Origin: Blastocatellia bacterium
Lineage (GTDB): Bacteria; Acidobacteriota; Blastocatellia; UBA7656; JADIYM01
Assembly: GCA_021463145.1 (NCBI GenBank)
Contig: JAJTWZ010000046.1
Coordinates: forward strand, 1-32,504
Direction of reading: 5' to 3'
Length of the DNA: 32,504 nt
In this document: piece after piece, positions 8,939 to 16,457 of the stretch
Layout of the letters: every line of letters starts with the position of its first letter
Numbering within the stretch: position 1 is the stretch's first letter
The notes under the pieces: model-generated
What the model was told of the DNA's origin: nothing
Database searches by the model: none
Seen by the model: the letters and a program-made list of their open reading frames with translations, nothing else
Position numbers and translations under genes: made by a program

Positions 8939-9973
8939 TTATCCGCCGATTGAGGCCATCGTTTCCGCCGATGGTGTGAAGCCAGGTTCGTTGATTCCGT
9001 GGGCGGCTTCCTTGGTGCGCACGGTGGCGACAAGAAACTCGCGAATCTGGTCCGCAGGTGCGCCGCCGCGCACCAGCGATTTGAGGTCGTGCGACCTCGA
9101 AGAGAACAGGCAGGTTCGAAGTCTGCCGTCGGCCGTGAGACGCAGGCGGCTGCAGCCGTCACAGAACGGCTCGGTGATCGTCGTGATGAATCCGACTTCG
9201 CCAGGCGCCCCGTCGGCGAAGCGATATCTGGACGCTGTCTCGCTCCGGCTCGTTCGTTCGACCGGTTCGAGGGCGTAGCGTTCGCGAATCGTCGCGAGCA
9301 TTTCCGCGCCCGAAACGACCTGCTTGCGGTCCCAGTCGGGGCGTCCGTCGAGAGGCATGTACTCGATGAACCGTACGGCGAGGTCGTGCGAGCGGGCGAA
9401 GTCAGCGAAATCGACCACTTCGTCCTCGTTGAATCCACGAATGACAACGCAATTGACCTTGATCGGACCGAGCCCCGCAGCGCGAGCCGCCTCGATTCCG
9501 TCCAGCACTCGCGCAAGGGCGTCGCGGCCGGTGAGAAGTGCGAACTTCGCGGTCTTCATCGAATCGAGACTGACCGTGACGCGTCGCAGCCCTGCCTCGG
9601 CAAGTTTCGCGGCGGAATCGGGCAGGAAGTAGGCATTCGTCGTCAGTGCGAAGTCGGCGCCTCCGGCTACGCCTGAGAGCATCTCGACGAGACGAGGCAG
9701 GTCGCGGCGCAGAAGGGGCTCGCCACCGGTCAGTCGGATCTTGCGGATGCCGAGCGGGACCGCGATCTCGACGATGCGAGTGATCTCTTCGTAAGTGAGG
9801 AGCTCGGAGCGCTCGATCCAGTCGTTGTGCTCGTGCGGCAGGCAGTAGACGCAGCGAAAATTGCAGCGGTCCGTAAGCGAGACGCGAAGATCCGTGATGC
9901 GGCGGCCGAACGAATCGACGAGGCTCGCATCGGGCGTGTTACCGAGCATTGGCAGCTCACGGGGCATTGGCAT
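8939..9973 (-). CDS. moaA: GTP 3',8-cyclase MoaA (molybdenum cofactor synthesis)
   Basis: A 344-residue radical-SAM protein starting at ATG 9973, chosen because AAGGTG lies about five bases upstream; a longer frame runs to 10036. It catalyses the first step of molybdopterin synthesis, turning GTP into 3',8-cyclo-7,8-dihydro-GTP. The N-terminal cluster motif CNFRCVYC (C-x3-C-x2-C) follows SLTDR. The C-terminal cluster motif CDGC plus C 13 residues later (CDGCSRLRLTADGRLRTC) is intact. The protein ends in Gly-Gly, needed for activity in the family. SLDSMKTAKF and KIRLTGGEPLLR are also typical. It is the first gene of the moaA-thiC operon, pairing molybdenum cofactor and thiamin synthesis; both enzymes are radical-SAM proteins. 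No other moa gene is near. Confidence 0.96.
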   Translation of the reverse strand: MPMPRELPMLGNTPDASLVDSFGRRITDLRVSLTDRCNFRCVYCLPHEHNDWIERSELLTYEEITRIVEIAVPLGIRKIRLTGGEPLLRRDLPRLVEMLSGVAGGADFALTTNAYFLPDSAAKLAEAGLRRVTVSLDSMKTAKFALLTGRDALARVLDGIEAARAAGLGPIKVNCVVIRGFNEDEVVDFADFARSHDLAVRFIEYMPLDGRPDWDRKQVVSGAEMLATIRERYALEPVERTSRSETASRYRFADGAPGEVGFITTITEPFCDGCSRLRLTADGRLRTCLFSSRSHDLKSLVRGGAPADQIREFLVATVRTKEAAHGINEPGFTPSAETMASIGG

Positions 9974-9997
9974 CCACGCACCTTGAAGGTGACGAGT

Positions 9998-10027
9998 ATC
10001 GTAAACCCCGTGACCCGCAGAACACAA
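9998..10027 (-). promoter_or_regulatory. Putative promoter for moaA-thiC
   Basis: Minus strand: TTGTGT (10027-10022), 18-base spacer, TACGAT (10003-9998). A start about seven bases on would leave a leader of roughly 18-20 bases, enough for the AAGGTG ribosome site but not for a moco or TPP riboswitch. Confidence 0.4.
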
Positions 10028-10217
10028 CGAGGCCATTCCGCAAGACCTGGGCCGGGGAAGGGTAGACAGGAGACCCGAAGAGGATAAGCAGAGGCCTCAA
10101 AGTGGATTCTGCGGACGATCGGCGAGAAACGGCGCGCAAATAGCTGGGGATTCCGGGGATGGGCAAGGAGGAACCGGATGACCCTGTCCGTTAAATCCGG
10201 TGCACCCTGACGTGAGA
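10028..10217. other. Gap between moaA promoter and response-regulator gene
   Basis: No gene found. The interval includes a purine-rich stretch (about 10050-10095) whose wording (GACAGGAGACCCGAAGAGGATAAG and similar) loosely resembles the dispersed 31-bp repeat at 6596 and 13639, too diverged to call with confidence. Confidence 0.35.
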
Positions 10218-10604
10218 CTAATGGGAACCGTGGAGGAACCTGCCGACGACTTCGCGAATCTGGTCGTACCCGAGCGGCTTTGCGATCGCCTCGTTCGCGC
10301 CTGCGTCGCGAGCGTCGAGGCAGCAACTGCTGCCGAGCGCGGATATGGCGACGATGGGTACGTTCGCAAGCGTGACGTCCCCCGCTCGCAGGCTCCGGAT
10401 GAGATCGATGCCGTTCATAAGCGGCATGTTCACGTCGGTGATCACGAGATCGGGAGAGTTCGCACGCGCGAGGCCGAGAGCTTCCACGCCGTCCGCGGCC
10501 CGAATGACCCTGAAGCCGTCCATTTCGAGCATGACAGCGAGCATCTCGCGGCTGTCGGCGTGATCCTCCGCCAGGAGAATCGTCAGCTTCGTCCGTTCCC
10601 CCAT
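10218..10604 (-). CDS. Single-domain response regulator (CheY-like receiver)
   Basis: About 128 residues from ATG 10604, chosen because GGTGGGGA lies upstream at suitable distance; a longer frame to 10640 lacks one. The whole protein is a receiver domain: acidic pocket AEDHADS near residues 10-16, phospho-acceptor Asp in LVITDVNMP, switch Ser in VAISALGS and the conserved Lys in AIAKPLG. There is no output domain, so it would act by protein contact or as a phosphorelay intermediate. No kinase is adjacent; the nearest is the hybrid kinase at 17.6 kb. A double Cys (SSCCLD) after the switch Ser is unusual. Function beyond phospho-signalling cannot be stated. Confidence 0.85.
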   Translation of the reverse strand: MGERTKLTILLAEDHADSREMLAVMLEMDGFRVIRAADGVEALGLARANSPDLVITDVNMPLMNGIDLIRSLRAGDVTLANVPIVAISALGSSCCLDARDAGANEAIAKPLGYDQIREVVGRFLHGSH

Positions 10605-10724
10605 CAAGCAATCCCCACCCGATTCCAGGTTCGATACCATCTGTGACGGTACCGGAGGGGGTCGGGAGGCGCAAGGTCGAAGGTTTGCGATCGGTGAATG
10701 GCAGGATCCCGCTCATGAGATAGG

Positions 10725-10982
10725 ATGCGAGGAGTGAGTGATCGAGGTGGGAGCCAGACGGTCGAGATTCCGGTCCGAGCCGGGCGCTTCGGGTATGTGC
10801 GCGTGTCTCCCGACGGATCGGCGCACGACCTGCGTGTAGGAGCTGACGACCGCGAGCGGGGAACGTCCGTGGTTGCGGTCACGAATGGCGACAGGATTCT
10901 CGAGATCGCGCTCGGTTCGACGTCGGATCGGGATCTGGATCCGGGCCGGGGTCAGCTCTGGCCGGAGGAGGGCGACGAGTGA
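10725..10982 (+). CDS. Small hypothetical protein, translationally coupled to the CoA lyase
   Basis: An 85-residue frame (ATG 10725) whose TGA at 10980-10982 overlaps the GTG start of the next gene (GTGA), typical of translational coupling and the main reason to accept it. TAGGAT (10721-10726), with ATGGCA 17 bases before it, could be a promoter. In that case the true start would be GTG 10734, seven bases after the -10 box on a leaderless message. The sequence contains short beta-like stretches (QTVEIPV, FGYVRVSPDG, RILEIALG) and an acidic tail. No family is recognised. It may be a small accessory of the lyase. Confidence 0.5.
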   Translation: MRGVSDRGGSQTVEIPVRAGRFGYVRVSPDGSAHDLRVGADDRERGTSVVAVTNGDRILEIALGSTSDRDLDPGRGQLWPEEGDE

Positions 10983-11824
10983 TTTCCTTTGACCTCACGA
11001 CGATGCTGTTCGTGCCTGCTGCCAGCGCGAAGATGATCGGCAAGGCGCGAGGGCTCGGCGCTTCTGCTGTCATTCTGGATCTCGAGGACGGCGTCGGAAC
11101 CGGAGAGAAGCGGATGGCGCGAGACGGTCTTGCCGTGAACATTGGTGAGAGCTGGACCGGCCGTCCTCTGCTTTTCGTTCGTGTGAACGGACCGGGAACC
11201 GAGCACTTTCACGCCGACCTCGCCGCCGTCGCCCAGTTACCGGTGACGGGAGTCTGCATTCCGAAATGCGAGACGGTTGGTGACTTGCTCGACGCCGAAC
11301 GGCAGCTGATGGATGCGGGTGCGCCGGACAGTATCCATCTGTGCCCGTTCGTGGAGAGCGCGCGGGGGATGGTCAATGCCGCTCAAATAGCGAGCTCGAC
11401 ACGGAGGGTGGCAGCGATGGCGTTGGGCAGTGAGGACCTTGCCGCGGACGTGGGCATTCGGCGCACGCGGAATGGAGAGGAACTGGTCTACTGGCGCGGG
11501 GTCGTCGCGACAGCTGCGCGTGCTGCGGGTGCTATACCGATCGACGGCGTGTTCATCGATTTTTCGGACGAGGTTGGGCTCGAGGCTGACGCGGCGGCCG
11601 GCCGGGCGCTGGGATTTGGCGGCAAGCAGATCATCCATCCGTCGCAGATCGCGGCGGTGCATCGCGCGTACGCGCCGACGCCGCAGGAGCTCGATCGAGC
11701 GGCGCGCATAGTCGCGGCATTCGACGAGGCGGAGAGAGACGGGCGAGGTGTCGTCGTCGTGGACGGCCGCATGATCGACCGCCCGATCATGCTTCAGGCC
11801 AGGCGTCTTCTCGGATCGGGGTAG
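10979..11824 (+). CDS. HpcH/HpaI aldolase / citrate lyase beta-like CoA lyase
   Basis: A 281-residue protein starting at GTG 10979, with GGAGGAGG about eight bases upstream. It belongs to the CitE-like family, which cleaves or forms C-C bonds in acyl-CoA esters such as citryl-, malyl-, methylmalyl- or citramalyl-CoA using Mg2+. Visible motifs: LFVPA (about 10-14), LDLEDGVG (about 33-40) and FVRVNG with the substrate-binding Arg. PFVESARGM contains the metal-binding Glu, followed by ALGSEDLAADVG and GFGGKQIIHPSQ near the C-terminus. No citrate lyase alpha or gamma gene is nearby, so it is a stand-alone lyase (CitE-like, malyl-CoA lyase or citramalyl-CoA lyase type). The exact substrate cannot be read from sequence. 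The upstream 85-residue gene overlaps it. Confidence 0.85.
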   Translation: MISFDLTTMLFVPAASAKMIGKARGLGASAVILDLEDGVGTGEKRMARDGLAVNIGESWTGRPLLFVRVNGPGTEHFHADLAAVAQLPVTGVCIPKCETVGDLLDAERQLMDAGAPDSIHLCPFVESARGMVNAAQIASSTRRVAAMALGSEDLAADVGIRRTRNGEELVYWRGVVATAARAAGAIPIDGVFIDFSDEVGLEADAAAGRALGFGGKQIIHPSQIAAVHRAYAPTPQELDRAARIVAAFDEAERDGRGVVVVDGRMIDRPIMLQARRLLGSG

Positions 11825-11924
11825 GCGACGGGTTAGGACGATGGGCGCGAGGCGTTGACAGCGAATGACGCGGGATACAGGGCCGGAGTCAGCACGCTCC
11901 AGCCCCATCGCCCCGTGCGTGTGG

Positions 11925-11930
11925 TAGCAT
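11925..11930 (+). promoter_or_regulatory. Putative -10 box (TAGCAT) of a leaderless phosphodiesterase-family gene
   Basis: TAGCAT ends nine bases before ATG 11940 and no Shine-Dalgarno sequence is present. No good -35 hexamer is at 17-18 bases; a TTGACA at 11855-11860 is too far away to pair with it. Confidence 0.3.
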
Positions 11931-11939
11931 TCGCCGCTC

Positions 11940-13556
11940 ATGCCGAAGCAACGGACGCTCGTGATCGGCCTCGACGGAGGCACGTTCAAGGTCATTGACC
12001 GCTTGATTTCGGAGGGCCGCATGCCCACCCTCGAGCGCCTTGGCCGCGAGGGCGTCAGGGGCTCTCTCGAGTCGACGGTCATCACGAACAGCTTCCCCGC
12101 CTGGACGACGTGCACGACCGGCGTGAACCCCGGAAAACACGGCATCTTCTACGCCCTCCTTCGCGACCGCACGCGCTACGGGATGAAGTTGATGAACTCG
12201 TCGGACGTGAAGGCGCGCCGGCTCTGGGATCTCCTCAACGAGGCGGGGCTTACGGCAGGTGTCGTGAACGTTCCGGGAACTTACCCTCCCCAGCCGCTCG
12301 ACGGTTATCTCATTACAGACATGCTCACTCCGAGCCTCGAGAGCCGGCTGACAGAACCCGAATCGCTCAAGGCCGAGATGCTCGATGCCATCGGAGATTA
12401 CATTATCGACGTGCCCATCGGTCTGGGCGACAAGAACTACGTTCGCGATCGACTGCTCCGCTCTATCGAGTTGCGCGAGGAATTGACGCTCTGGCTGCTC
12501 GATCGCCACGAGTCCGATTTCTTCATGTGCATTTTCACGGAACTCGATCGCTGCCAGCATCGGTTCTGGAACGACTCTGACCCCGAGCACCCGCTCTTCG
12601 AAGAGGGTAATCCCTACCAAGGCGTCGTCGACGACGTCTACGCGCGCTGCGACCAGGCCGTCGGCCGCATCCTCGAGCACGTTGGAGACGGCGTCCGCGT
12701 ATTCATCGTCTCCGATCACGGCTTCGCCGGATACCGGAAGAACGTTCTCATCAACCACTGGCTGATCGACCAGGGGTTGCTCGTGCTGCGCGACGCGCCG
12801 GCCGGACCGTCGCTCGTCGAGCGCGTCACGGGCCGGCTGAAACGGATGTTCGCGTCGCCCGAACCGCCGAAGGACGGCGCGAGCTACGTTTCGAAGTGGA
12901 CGAACGTGACGAATTCGGAGAACGACTACCTCGAACGGGTCGACTGGTCCAGGACGAAGGTCTATTTCGCTCAGCACGGCGGACTCAGGGTGAACCTTGC
13001 CGGGCGCGAGCCGCACGGCATCGTCGACGAGGCGGGATATCGCGAGGTCGTGGCCCACATTCGCCGCGAGATCGTGAAGCTGCGGTTTCCGGACACCGGC
13101 GAGCAGATCTTCGAGAAGGTCGTGACGAAGGAAGATGCGTTCACCGGACCTTTCCTCGAGGACGCGCCCGACATTCTCGTCGATGGTGCGCGGCGGACGC
13201 GGCTTCGGATGTCGATAATGCCCGGTAACGGCCTGTTCGTGGACGCCGTTCACGCCGGGCACGACGAGCTCGGAATCTTCTTCGCCACCGGACCGGGCGT
13301 GCGCCGTGGAATCGAGATCGACGGCGCAAGATTGCAGGACGTCACGCCAACGGTGCTCTACCAGTACGGGCTGCCGCTCACCGAGGACATGGACGGCCGT
13401 GTGCTCGAGGAGGTATTCACCGACGAGTTCCGCAGCGGCCGGAATATCGAACGGAGGGGAACGAGCGTGCTCGCCGATCACTCCGAAAGCGTGTATGCGG
13501 ACGACGAGCGCGAGGAACTGGAAGGGAGACTTAGGGACCTCGGCTACATCAACTGA
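11940..13556 (+). CDS. Type I phosphodiesterase/nucleotide pyrophosphatase family protein
   Basis: A 538-residue cytoplasmic protein of the alkaline-phosphatase superfamily. LVIGLDGGTF (about 7-16) carries the first metal-binding Asp. SFPAWTTCTTGVNPGKHGIF (about 49-68) holds the Thr/Ser nucleophile region. FIVSDHGF (about 256-263) and HAGHDELGIF (about 437-446) carry further metal ligands. The family cleaves phosphodiester or pyrophosphate bonds or acts as phosphomutase-like phosphohydrolases; substrates vary and cannot be read here. There is no signal peptide, unlike periplasmic family members. ATG 11940 has no ribosome site, but a TAGCAT -10-like box ends nine bases upstream, suggesting leaderless translation. 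A hairpin with T-run lies about 47 bases after the stop. Neighbours give no pathway clue. Confidence 0.85.
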   Translation: MPKQRTLVIGLDGGTFKVIDRLISEGRMPTLERLGREGVRGSLESTVITNSFPAWTTCTTGVNPGKHGIFYALLRDRTRYGMKLMNSSDVKARRLWDLLNEAGLTAGVVNVPGTYPPQPLDGYLITDMLTPSLESRLTEPESLKAEMLDAIGDYIIDVPIGLGDKNYVRDRLLRSIELREELTLWLLDRHESDFFMCIFTELDRCQHRFWNDSDPEHPLFEEGNPYQGVVDDVYARCDQAVGRILEHVGDGVRVFIVSDHGFAGYRKNVLINHWLIDQGLLVLRDAPAGPSLVERVTGRLKRMFASPEPPKDGASYVSKWTNVTNSENDYLERVDWSRTKVYFAQHGGLRVNLAGREPHGIVDEAGYREVVAHIRREIVKLRFPDTGEQIFEKVVTKEDAFTGPFLEDAPDILVDGARRTRLRMSIMPGNGLFVDAVHAGHDELGIFFATGPGVRRGIEIDGARLQDVTPTVLYQYGLPLTEDMDGRVLEEVFTDEFRSGRNIERRGTSVLADHSESVYADDEREELEGRLRDLGYIN

Positions 13557-13602
13557 CGGTACTCGATTGCAATCCGGGGCGAATTGGCAGAATTCACGGC
13601 AC

Positions 13603-13626
13603 CTTCCGAGGACGATCGGAAGTTTT
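13603..13626 (+). terminator. Intrinsic terminator after the phosphodiesterase gene
   Basis: CTTCCGA (13603-13609) and TCGGAAG (13616-13622) form a 7-bp stem with a six-base loop, followed by TTTT (13623-13626). It is 47 bases past the stop of the upstream gene. Confidence 0.55.
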
Positions 13627-13638
13627 CGGAGATCGGGT

Positions 13639-13669
13639 GAGTCCTCCGGGAATCCGGTAAATCCTGTCC
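13639..13669 (-). repeat. Dispersed 31-bp repeat, copy B
   Basis: Matches the reverse complement of 6596-6626 at 25 of 31 positions (GAATCC/GTCCTGTCC type words). It lies between the terminator at 13603 and the promoter at 13675. Confidence 0.55.
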
Positions 13670-13674
13670 GCCCA

Positions 13675-13703
13675 TTGCCCGGGACCGTGCCGCGTCCTAC
13701 ACT
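13675..13703 (+). promoter_or_regulatory. Promoter of the DUF2270 gene
   Basis: TTGCCC, 17-base spacer, TACACT. The -10 box ends eight bases before ATG 13712, so the transcript would begin at or within a few bases of the start codon (leaderless). There is no Shine-Dalgarno sequence. Confidence 0.55.
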
Positions 13704-13711
13704 GCCCACGT

Positions 13712-14569
13712 ATGCAGGATCTCGAGCTTCCGGACGCGGTGACGACTCCCGCTGAATCCGGGCACAAGGAAGAGAGAAGGTCGATCGGCGCAGTCGAGTT
13801 CGGAACTGCGATGGCGCACTTCTATCGAGGCGAGATCTCTCGCGCGAACGTGTGGCGTCAGCGGCTCGATGCGACTTTCAACTGGGCGGTCCTTACGACG
13901 GGCACGACTCTCAGCTTCGCGTTCGGCACCGAGTCGAGTCCGCACGTTGTCATTCTGATCAACTCCATGCTTATCGTCGTGTTCCTCTTCATCGAGGCGC
14001 GCCGGTATCGCTACTACGAAGTCTGGTCGAGCCGAGTCCGCGTCATCGAGACGGACTACCTGGCCCCGATCCTTTCTCCGAAGGTCCGCGCAGTGGTTCC
14101 CCGCGACATCTGGGCCGAGCATCTCGCGGAGGATCTGTTGCGGCCGCACTTCACGGTCGGCCTCTGGGAGGCCGTCGGCCGCCGGCTGCGGCGAAATTAC
14201 ATGTGGGTGTTCATGCTGCTCGCGATGGCGTGGGCCGTGAAGGTGGCGATACATCCGCTGCCGGTTCGCAACTTCGGCGAGTTCGTGCACCGGGCGGCTA
14301 TCGGGGCGCTTTCGGGACCGGTAGTCCTGGCCATCGTCGGGATCTACATGACGCTGCTCTGGATGATCAGTTTCACGACGATCGGGCGCGCGCGCGACGT
14401 GACCGAGGTATCGACCAGCGGGCTCGAGCGCTCCATTCAGGCGCCGCGCGAGAGAAAAAAGCGCCGTCAGCGTCCGCCGGATCCTGACATGACCGCGACG
14501 TTCGAGCCGATCGTTCCGCGCAAGACTCACTCCACGGCGACGCTCAAGCCGCGTGGTCCGAAGGACTGA
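13712..14569 (+). CDS. DUF2270 integral membrane protein
   Basis: A 285-residue protein with four hydrophobic segments at about 54-71, 78-95, 161-180 and 200-222. Between the pairs, FLFIEARRYRYYEVWSSRVRVIETDY and LLRPHF...LWEAVGRRLRRNY match what I know of the DUF2270 family. The N-terminus has EFGTAMAHFYRGEISRANVWRQRLD, also typical. The C-terminus (about 235-285) is basic and low-complexity and probably cytoplasmic. Function is unknown. The gene overlaps the 3' end of the convergent thiO gene by 26 bases (14544-14569). Start at ATG 13712 is supported by the promoter eight bases upstream. Family assignment is from memory of motifs and fairly secure. Confidence 0.8.
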   Translation: MQDLELPDAVTTPAESGHKEERRSIGAVEFGTAMAHFYRGEISRANVWRQRLDATFNWAVLTTGTTLSFAFGTESSPHVVILINSMLIVVFLFIEARRYRYYEVWSSRVRVIETDYLAPILSPKVRAVVPRDIWAEHLAEDLLRPHFTVGLWEAVGRRLRRNYMWVFMLLAMAWAVKVAIHPLPVRNFGEFVHRAAIGALSGPVVLAIVGIYMTLLWMISFTTIGRARDVTEVSTSGLERSIQAPRERKKRRQRPPDPDMTATFEPIVPRKTHSTATLKPRGPKD

Positions 14570-15665
14570 AACGCAGCGGGTTCAGCAGTCCGGCCGCCTT
14601 GTGCGGCGCATCTCCCCGCAACAGCCCGCCGACGATTTTCGCCGTGACGGGCGCAAGCAGGATACCGTTGCGGAAATGTCCGGTCGCCGCGACGAGGTTC
14701 TCGTCGATCCTTCCGATTGCAGGCAAACCGTCAGGAGTCGATGGCCGCAACCCGGCCCACGCTTCTCCGCCGAAAGCGCTGCCGAGTGTCGGAACAACCT
14801 CTCGTCCGGCTTCGAGCAGGTTGCCCACTGCGCTGGCCACCACTGACTTGTCGAATCCGACACGCTCCATTGTGCCTCCCACGAGCACGCGGCCGTCGAT
14901 GCGGGCAACGACGTAGCAACGTTCGCTTCGCAGTACACGCCGGCAGGGCGGGGATGCGAGCTCGAGCATGAGAATCTGGCCCTTTACCGGTTCTACCGGC
15001 ACATCGAAGCCGCCTATCAGGGATGACCAGCTTCCGGCCGCGACGATGACGCATCCGGCTTCGATCACGCCTGCGGTCGTATCGACGCCGGTAATGCGGT
15101 TTGCAGAATCCCGGACCAGCGCCCGCACGGGCGTGTGCTCGACGATCTTCACGCCGCGCGCGTAACAGGAAAGGGCCGCGGCTTCGACGAGTTTCCTGTT
15201 GTCGACCTGGTGGTCGCCGGGAACCGAAAGCACTGCCGTGACACTCGGCGAGAGCCCGGGCTCCTCGCGACGCGCGGCGCCGGCGGCAACGAGCTCGCTT
15301 TCGAGGCCGAGGGCCGCGTGTTCGGCCGCGCGCTCGCGCAGTGCATCGGCCTCGGCATCGTCGAACGCGAGCAGGAATGTGCCATCGTTGCGGTACCAGA
15401 CATCTACGCCGACCTCGGCGAACAATTCGTTTGCGAGGCCTGCGTGAAGGTCGCGGCTTTCGATGCAGAGGTCGAGAAAGGTGCGCGACTCGCCGGCTTC
15501 GGCGATCGGGGCGAGCATTCCGGCGGCTTCGTGGGATGCTTCGCGGCCGACTTTGGCGCGTTCGACGATGGTCACCCGATGGCCCTCGTTGGCGAGCTCT
15601 CGCGCGACGAGGCAGCCAACCAGCCCCCCTCCTATCACGACCGCGTCTGTGTGTCGGATTGTCAT
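14544..15665 (-). CDS. thiO: Glycine oxidase ThiO (FAD-dependent)
   Basis: A 373-residue flavoprotein from ATG 15665, directly before the FAD-binding strand; the longer frame to 15755 has a basic, unrelated N-terminus. It would oxidise glycine to iminoglycine for assembly of the thiamin thiazole ring. VVIGGGLVGCLVARELA (about 9-25) is the Rossmann dinucleotide motif, followed by VTIVER with the ribose-binding Glu. ASHEAAGMLAP is typical of ThiO. VGGTMERVGFD and the C-terminal GLRPSTPDGLPAIG...GHFRNGILLAP are the second FAD-contact region. No thiG or thiS is adjacent; thiC lies 6 kb away in another operon. A TATAGT box (15687-15682) lies 16 bases before the ATG. A related D-amino-acid oxidase activity cannot be excluded. 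Confidence 0.9.
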   Translation of the reverse strand: MTIRHTDAVVIGGGLVGCLVARELANEGHRVTIVERAKVGREASHEAAGMLAPIAEAGESRTFLDLCIESRDLHAGLANELFAEVGVDVWYRNDGTFLLAFDDAEADALRERAAEHAALGLESELVAAGAARREEPGLSPSVTAVLSVPGDHQVDNRKLVEAAALSCYARGVKIVEHTPVRALVRDSANRITGVDTTAGVIEAGCVIVAAGSWSSLIGGFDVPVEPVKGQILMLELASPPCRRVLRSERCYVVARIDGRVLVGGTMERVGFDKSVVASAVGNLLEAGREVVPTLGSAFGGEAWAGLRPSTPDGLPAIGRIDENLVAATGHFRNGILLAPVTAKIVGGLLRGDAPHKAAGLLNPLRFSPSDHAA

Positions 15666-15706
15666 CGCCCCGAAAGGGGGGACTATAACCCTTGGGCGTG
15701 GCGAAG

Positions 15707-15807
15707 GGCCACGGATTCGACGGATCTTACGGATGAGGCCGGATCTGACCAGCATTGCTCAGACTTCTGATCCGTATTGGTCCGTAAGATCCGTGTCATC
15801 CGTGGCC
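15707..15807. repeat. Long nested inverted repeat between divergent thiO and the winged-helix gene
   Basis: Arms 15707-15733 and 15781-15807 are complementary at 24 of 27 positions (GGCCACGGAT outer words), with inner CGGATC/GATCCG words. It shares CCACGGATGACAC with the palindrome at 7317-7383. It lies upstream of both divergent genes, unlike the 7317 copy at a convergent junction, so it is probably a dispersed element rather than a dedicated regulator. Confidence 0.65.
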
Positions 15808-15814
15808 ATTCTTC

Positions 15815-15843
15815 TTGACCATTGTTGGCCACTGCGCGACATT
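15815..15843 (+). promoter_or_regulatory. Putative promoter of the tandem winged-helix gene
   Basis: TTGACC (5/6 match), 17-base spacer, GACATT (3/6). The -10 box ends 10 bases before ATG 15854 and no ribosome site is present, as in other leaderless-like genes of this window. Confidence 0.4.
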
Positions 15844-15853
15844 CTGTCCGGCT

Positions 15854-16432
15854 ATGACTTTCGTCCTGATCGCTCTCCTGCTCATCCTCTGCGGATGGCT
15901 CGCTTCCGTCGTGGTGAGCCAGCGGCAGCGCCTGAACGCGGCCGAACAGCAGGCCCAGATCGAACGCGCCATCGTCCGCGCGGCGGTGCAGCGCGGCGGA
16001 CGCATCACGGCGCTCGACGTCCGGAACGCGGGCGACGTCGGCATCGCGGACATCGAGCAGGCGCTCCGCCGCCTGATGTCGCAAGGCTACTGCGAGAGCG
16101 ACATCACGGCCGACGGACAGACGATCTACATCTTCCCGTCCTACGACGACGCGCCCGAACGCGCGCGGCGGCTCGAGAAACAAGTCCTGCAGCTTGCGAA
16201 GTCGACAGGCGGGCTCGTGCGGCTCAGCATGGTCGCGACCGAGACGGAGCTGACCTACGCGGATGCCCGGCGCATGCTGCACACGATGTACGAAGCGGGA
16301 ATCTGCGAGTCGACGGACGATCCGGATGCGTTCCGGTTCTTCCGGGCGCGGGTTGCGGATGGGGGCGGGACCGATTCGGAGTCCGGATCTGGCACGAGGG
16401 CAGCGCCACTCGTGCCGGAGCGGAATCGGTGA
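15854..16432 (+). CDS. Membrane-anchored protein with two winged-helix-like domains
   Basis: About 192 residues from ATG 15854, chosen because the hydrophobic segment begins at once (residues 4-24); the longer frame to 15815 adds a non-hydrophobic extension. After the anchor come two similar helical modules. The first (about 33-92) has ERAIVRAAVQRGGRITALDV...IEQALRRLMSQGYCES. The second (about 98-166) has QVLQLAKSTGGLVRLSMVATETELTYADARRMLHTMYEAGICES. Both have the helix-turn-helix plus wing pattern of DNA-binding or protein-binding winged helices. The final residues (about 177-192, GSGTRAAPLVPERNR) are encoded by a palindromic repeat and are probably not part of the ancestral protein. The family is not recognised. 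Possible roles are membrane-bound transcription regulator or scaffold. Confidence 0.75.
   Translation: MTFVLIALLLILCGWLASVVVSQRQRLNAAEQQAQIERAIVRAAVQRGGRITALDVRNAGDVGIADIEQALRRLMSQGYCESDITADGQTIYIFPSYDDAPERARRLEKQVLQLAKSTGGLVRLSMVATETELTYADARRMLHTMYEAGICESTDDPDAFRFFRARVADGGGTDSESGSGTRAAPLVPERNR
16390..16417. repeat. Palindrome, copy 1 (GGCACGAG type)
   Basis: GGCACGAG (16391-16398) pairs with CTCGTGCC (16409-16416), with an inner GGC-AGC-GCC mini-stem. Copy 2 is at 17089-17120. It lies inside the 3' coding end of the rightward winged-helix gene and about 40 bases beyond the stop of the leftward gene at 16458, where it could serve as terminator. Confidence 0.65.
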
Positions 16433-16457
16433 GGAGAGACCTCGACGCCGAGTGGAA

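Noticed and set aside
11855-11880. TTGACA...TACAGG as promoter of the phosphodiesterase gene
   Set aside because: The spacer is only 15 bases and the second hexamer is weak; the nearer TAGCAT box is preferred, itself at low confidence.
11889-13709. 606-residue minus-strand frame opposite the phosphodiesterase-family gene
   Set aside because: Composition is typical of antisense of a high-GC gene; it contains no domain and crosses a terminator, the 31-bp repeat and the DUF2270 promoter.
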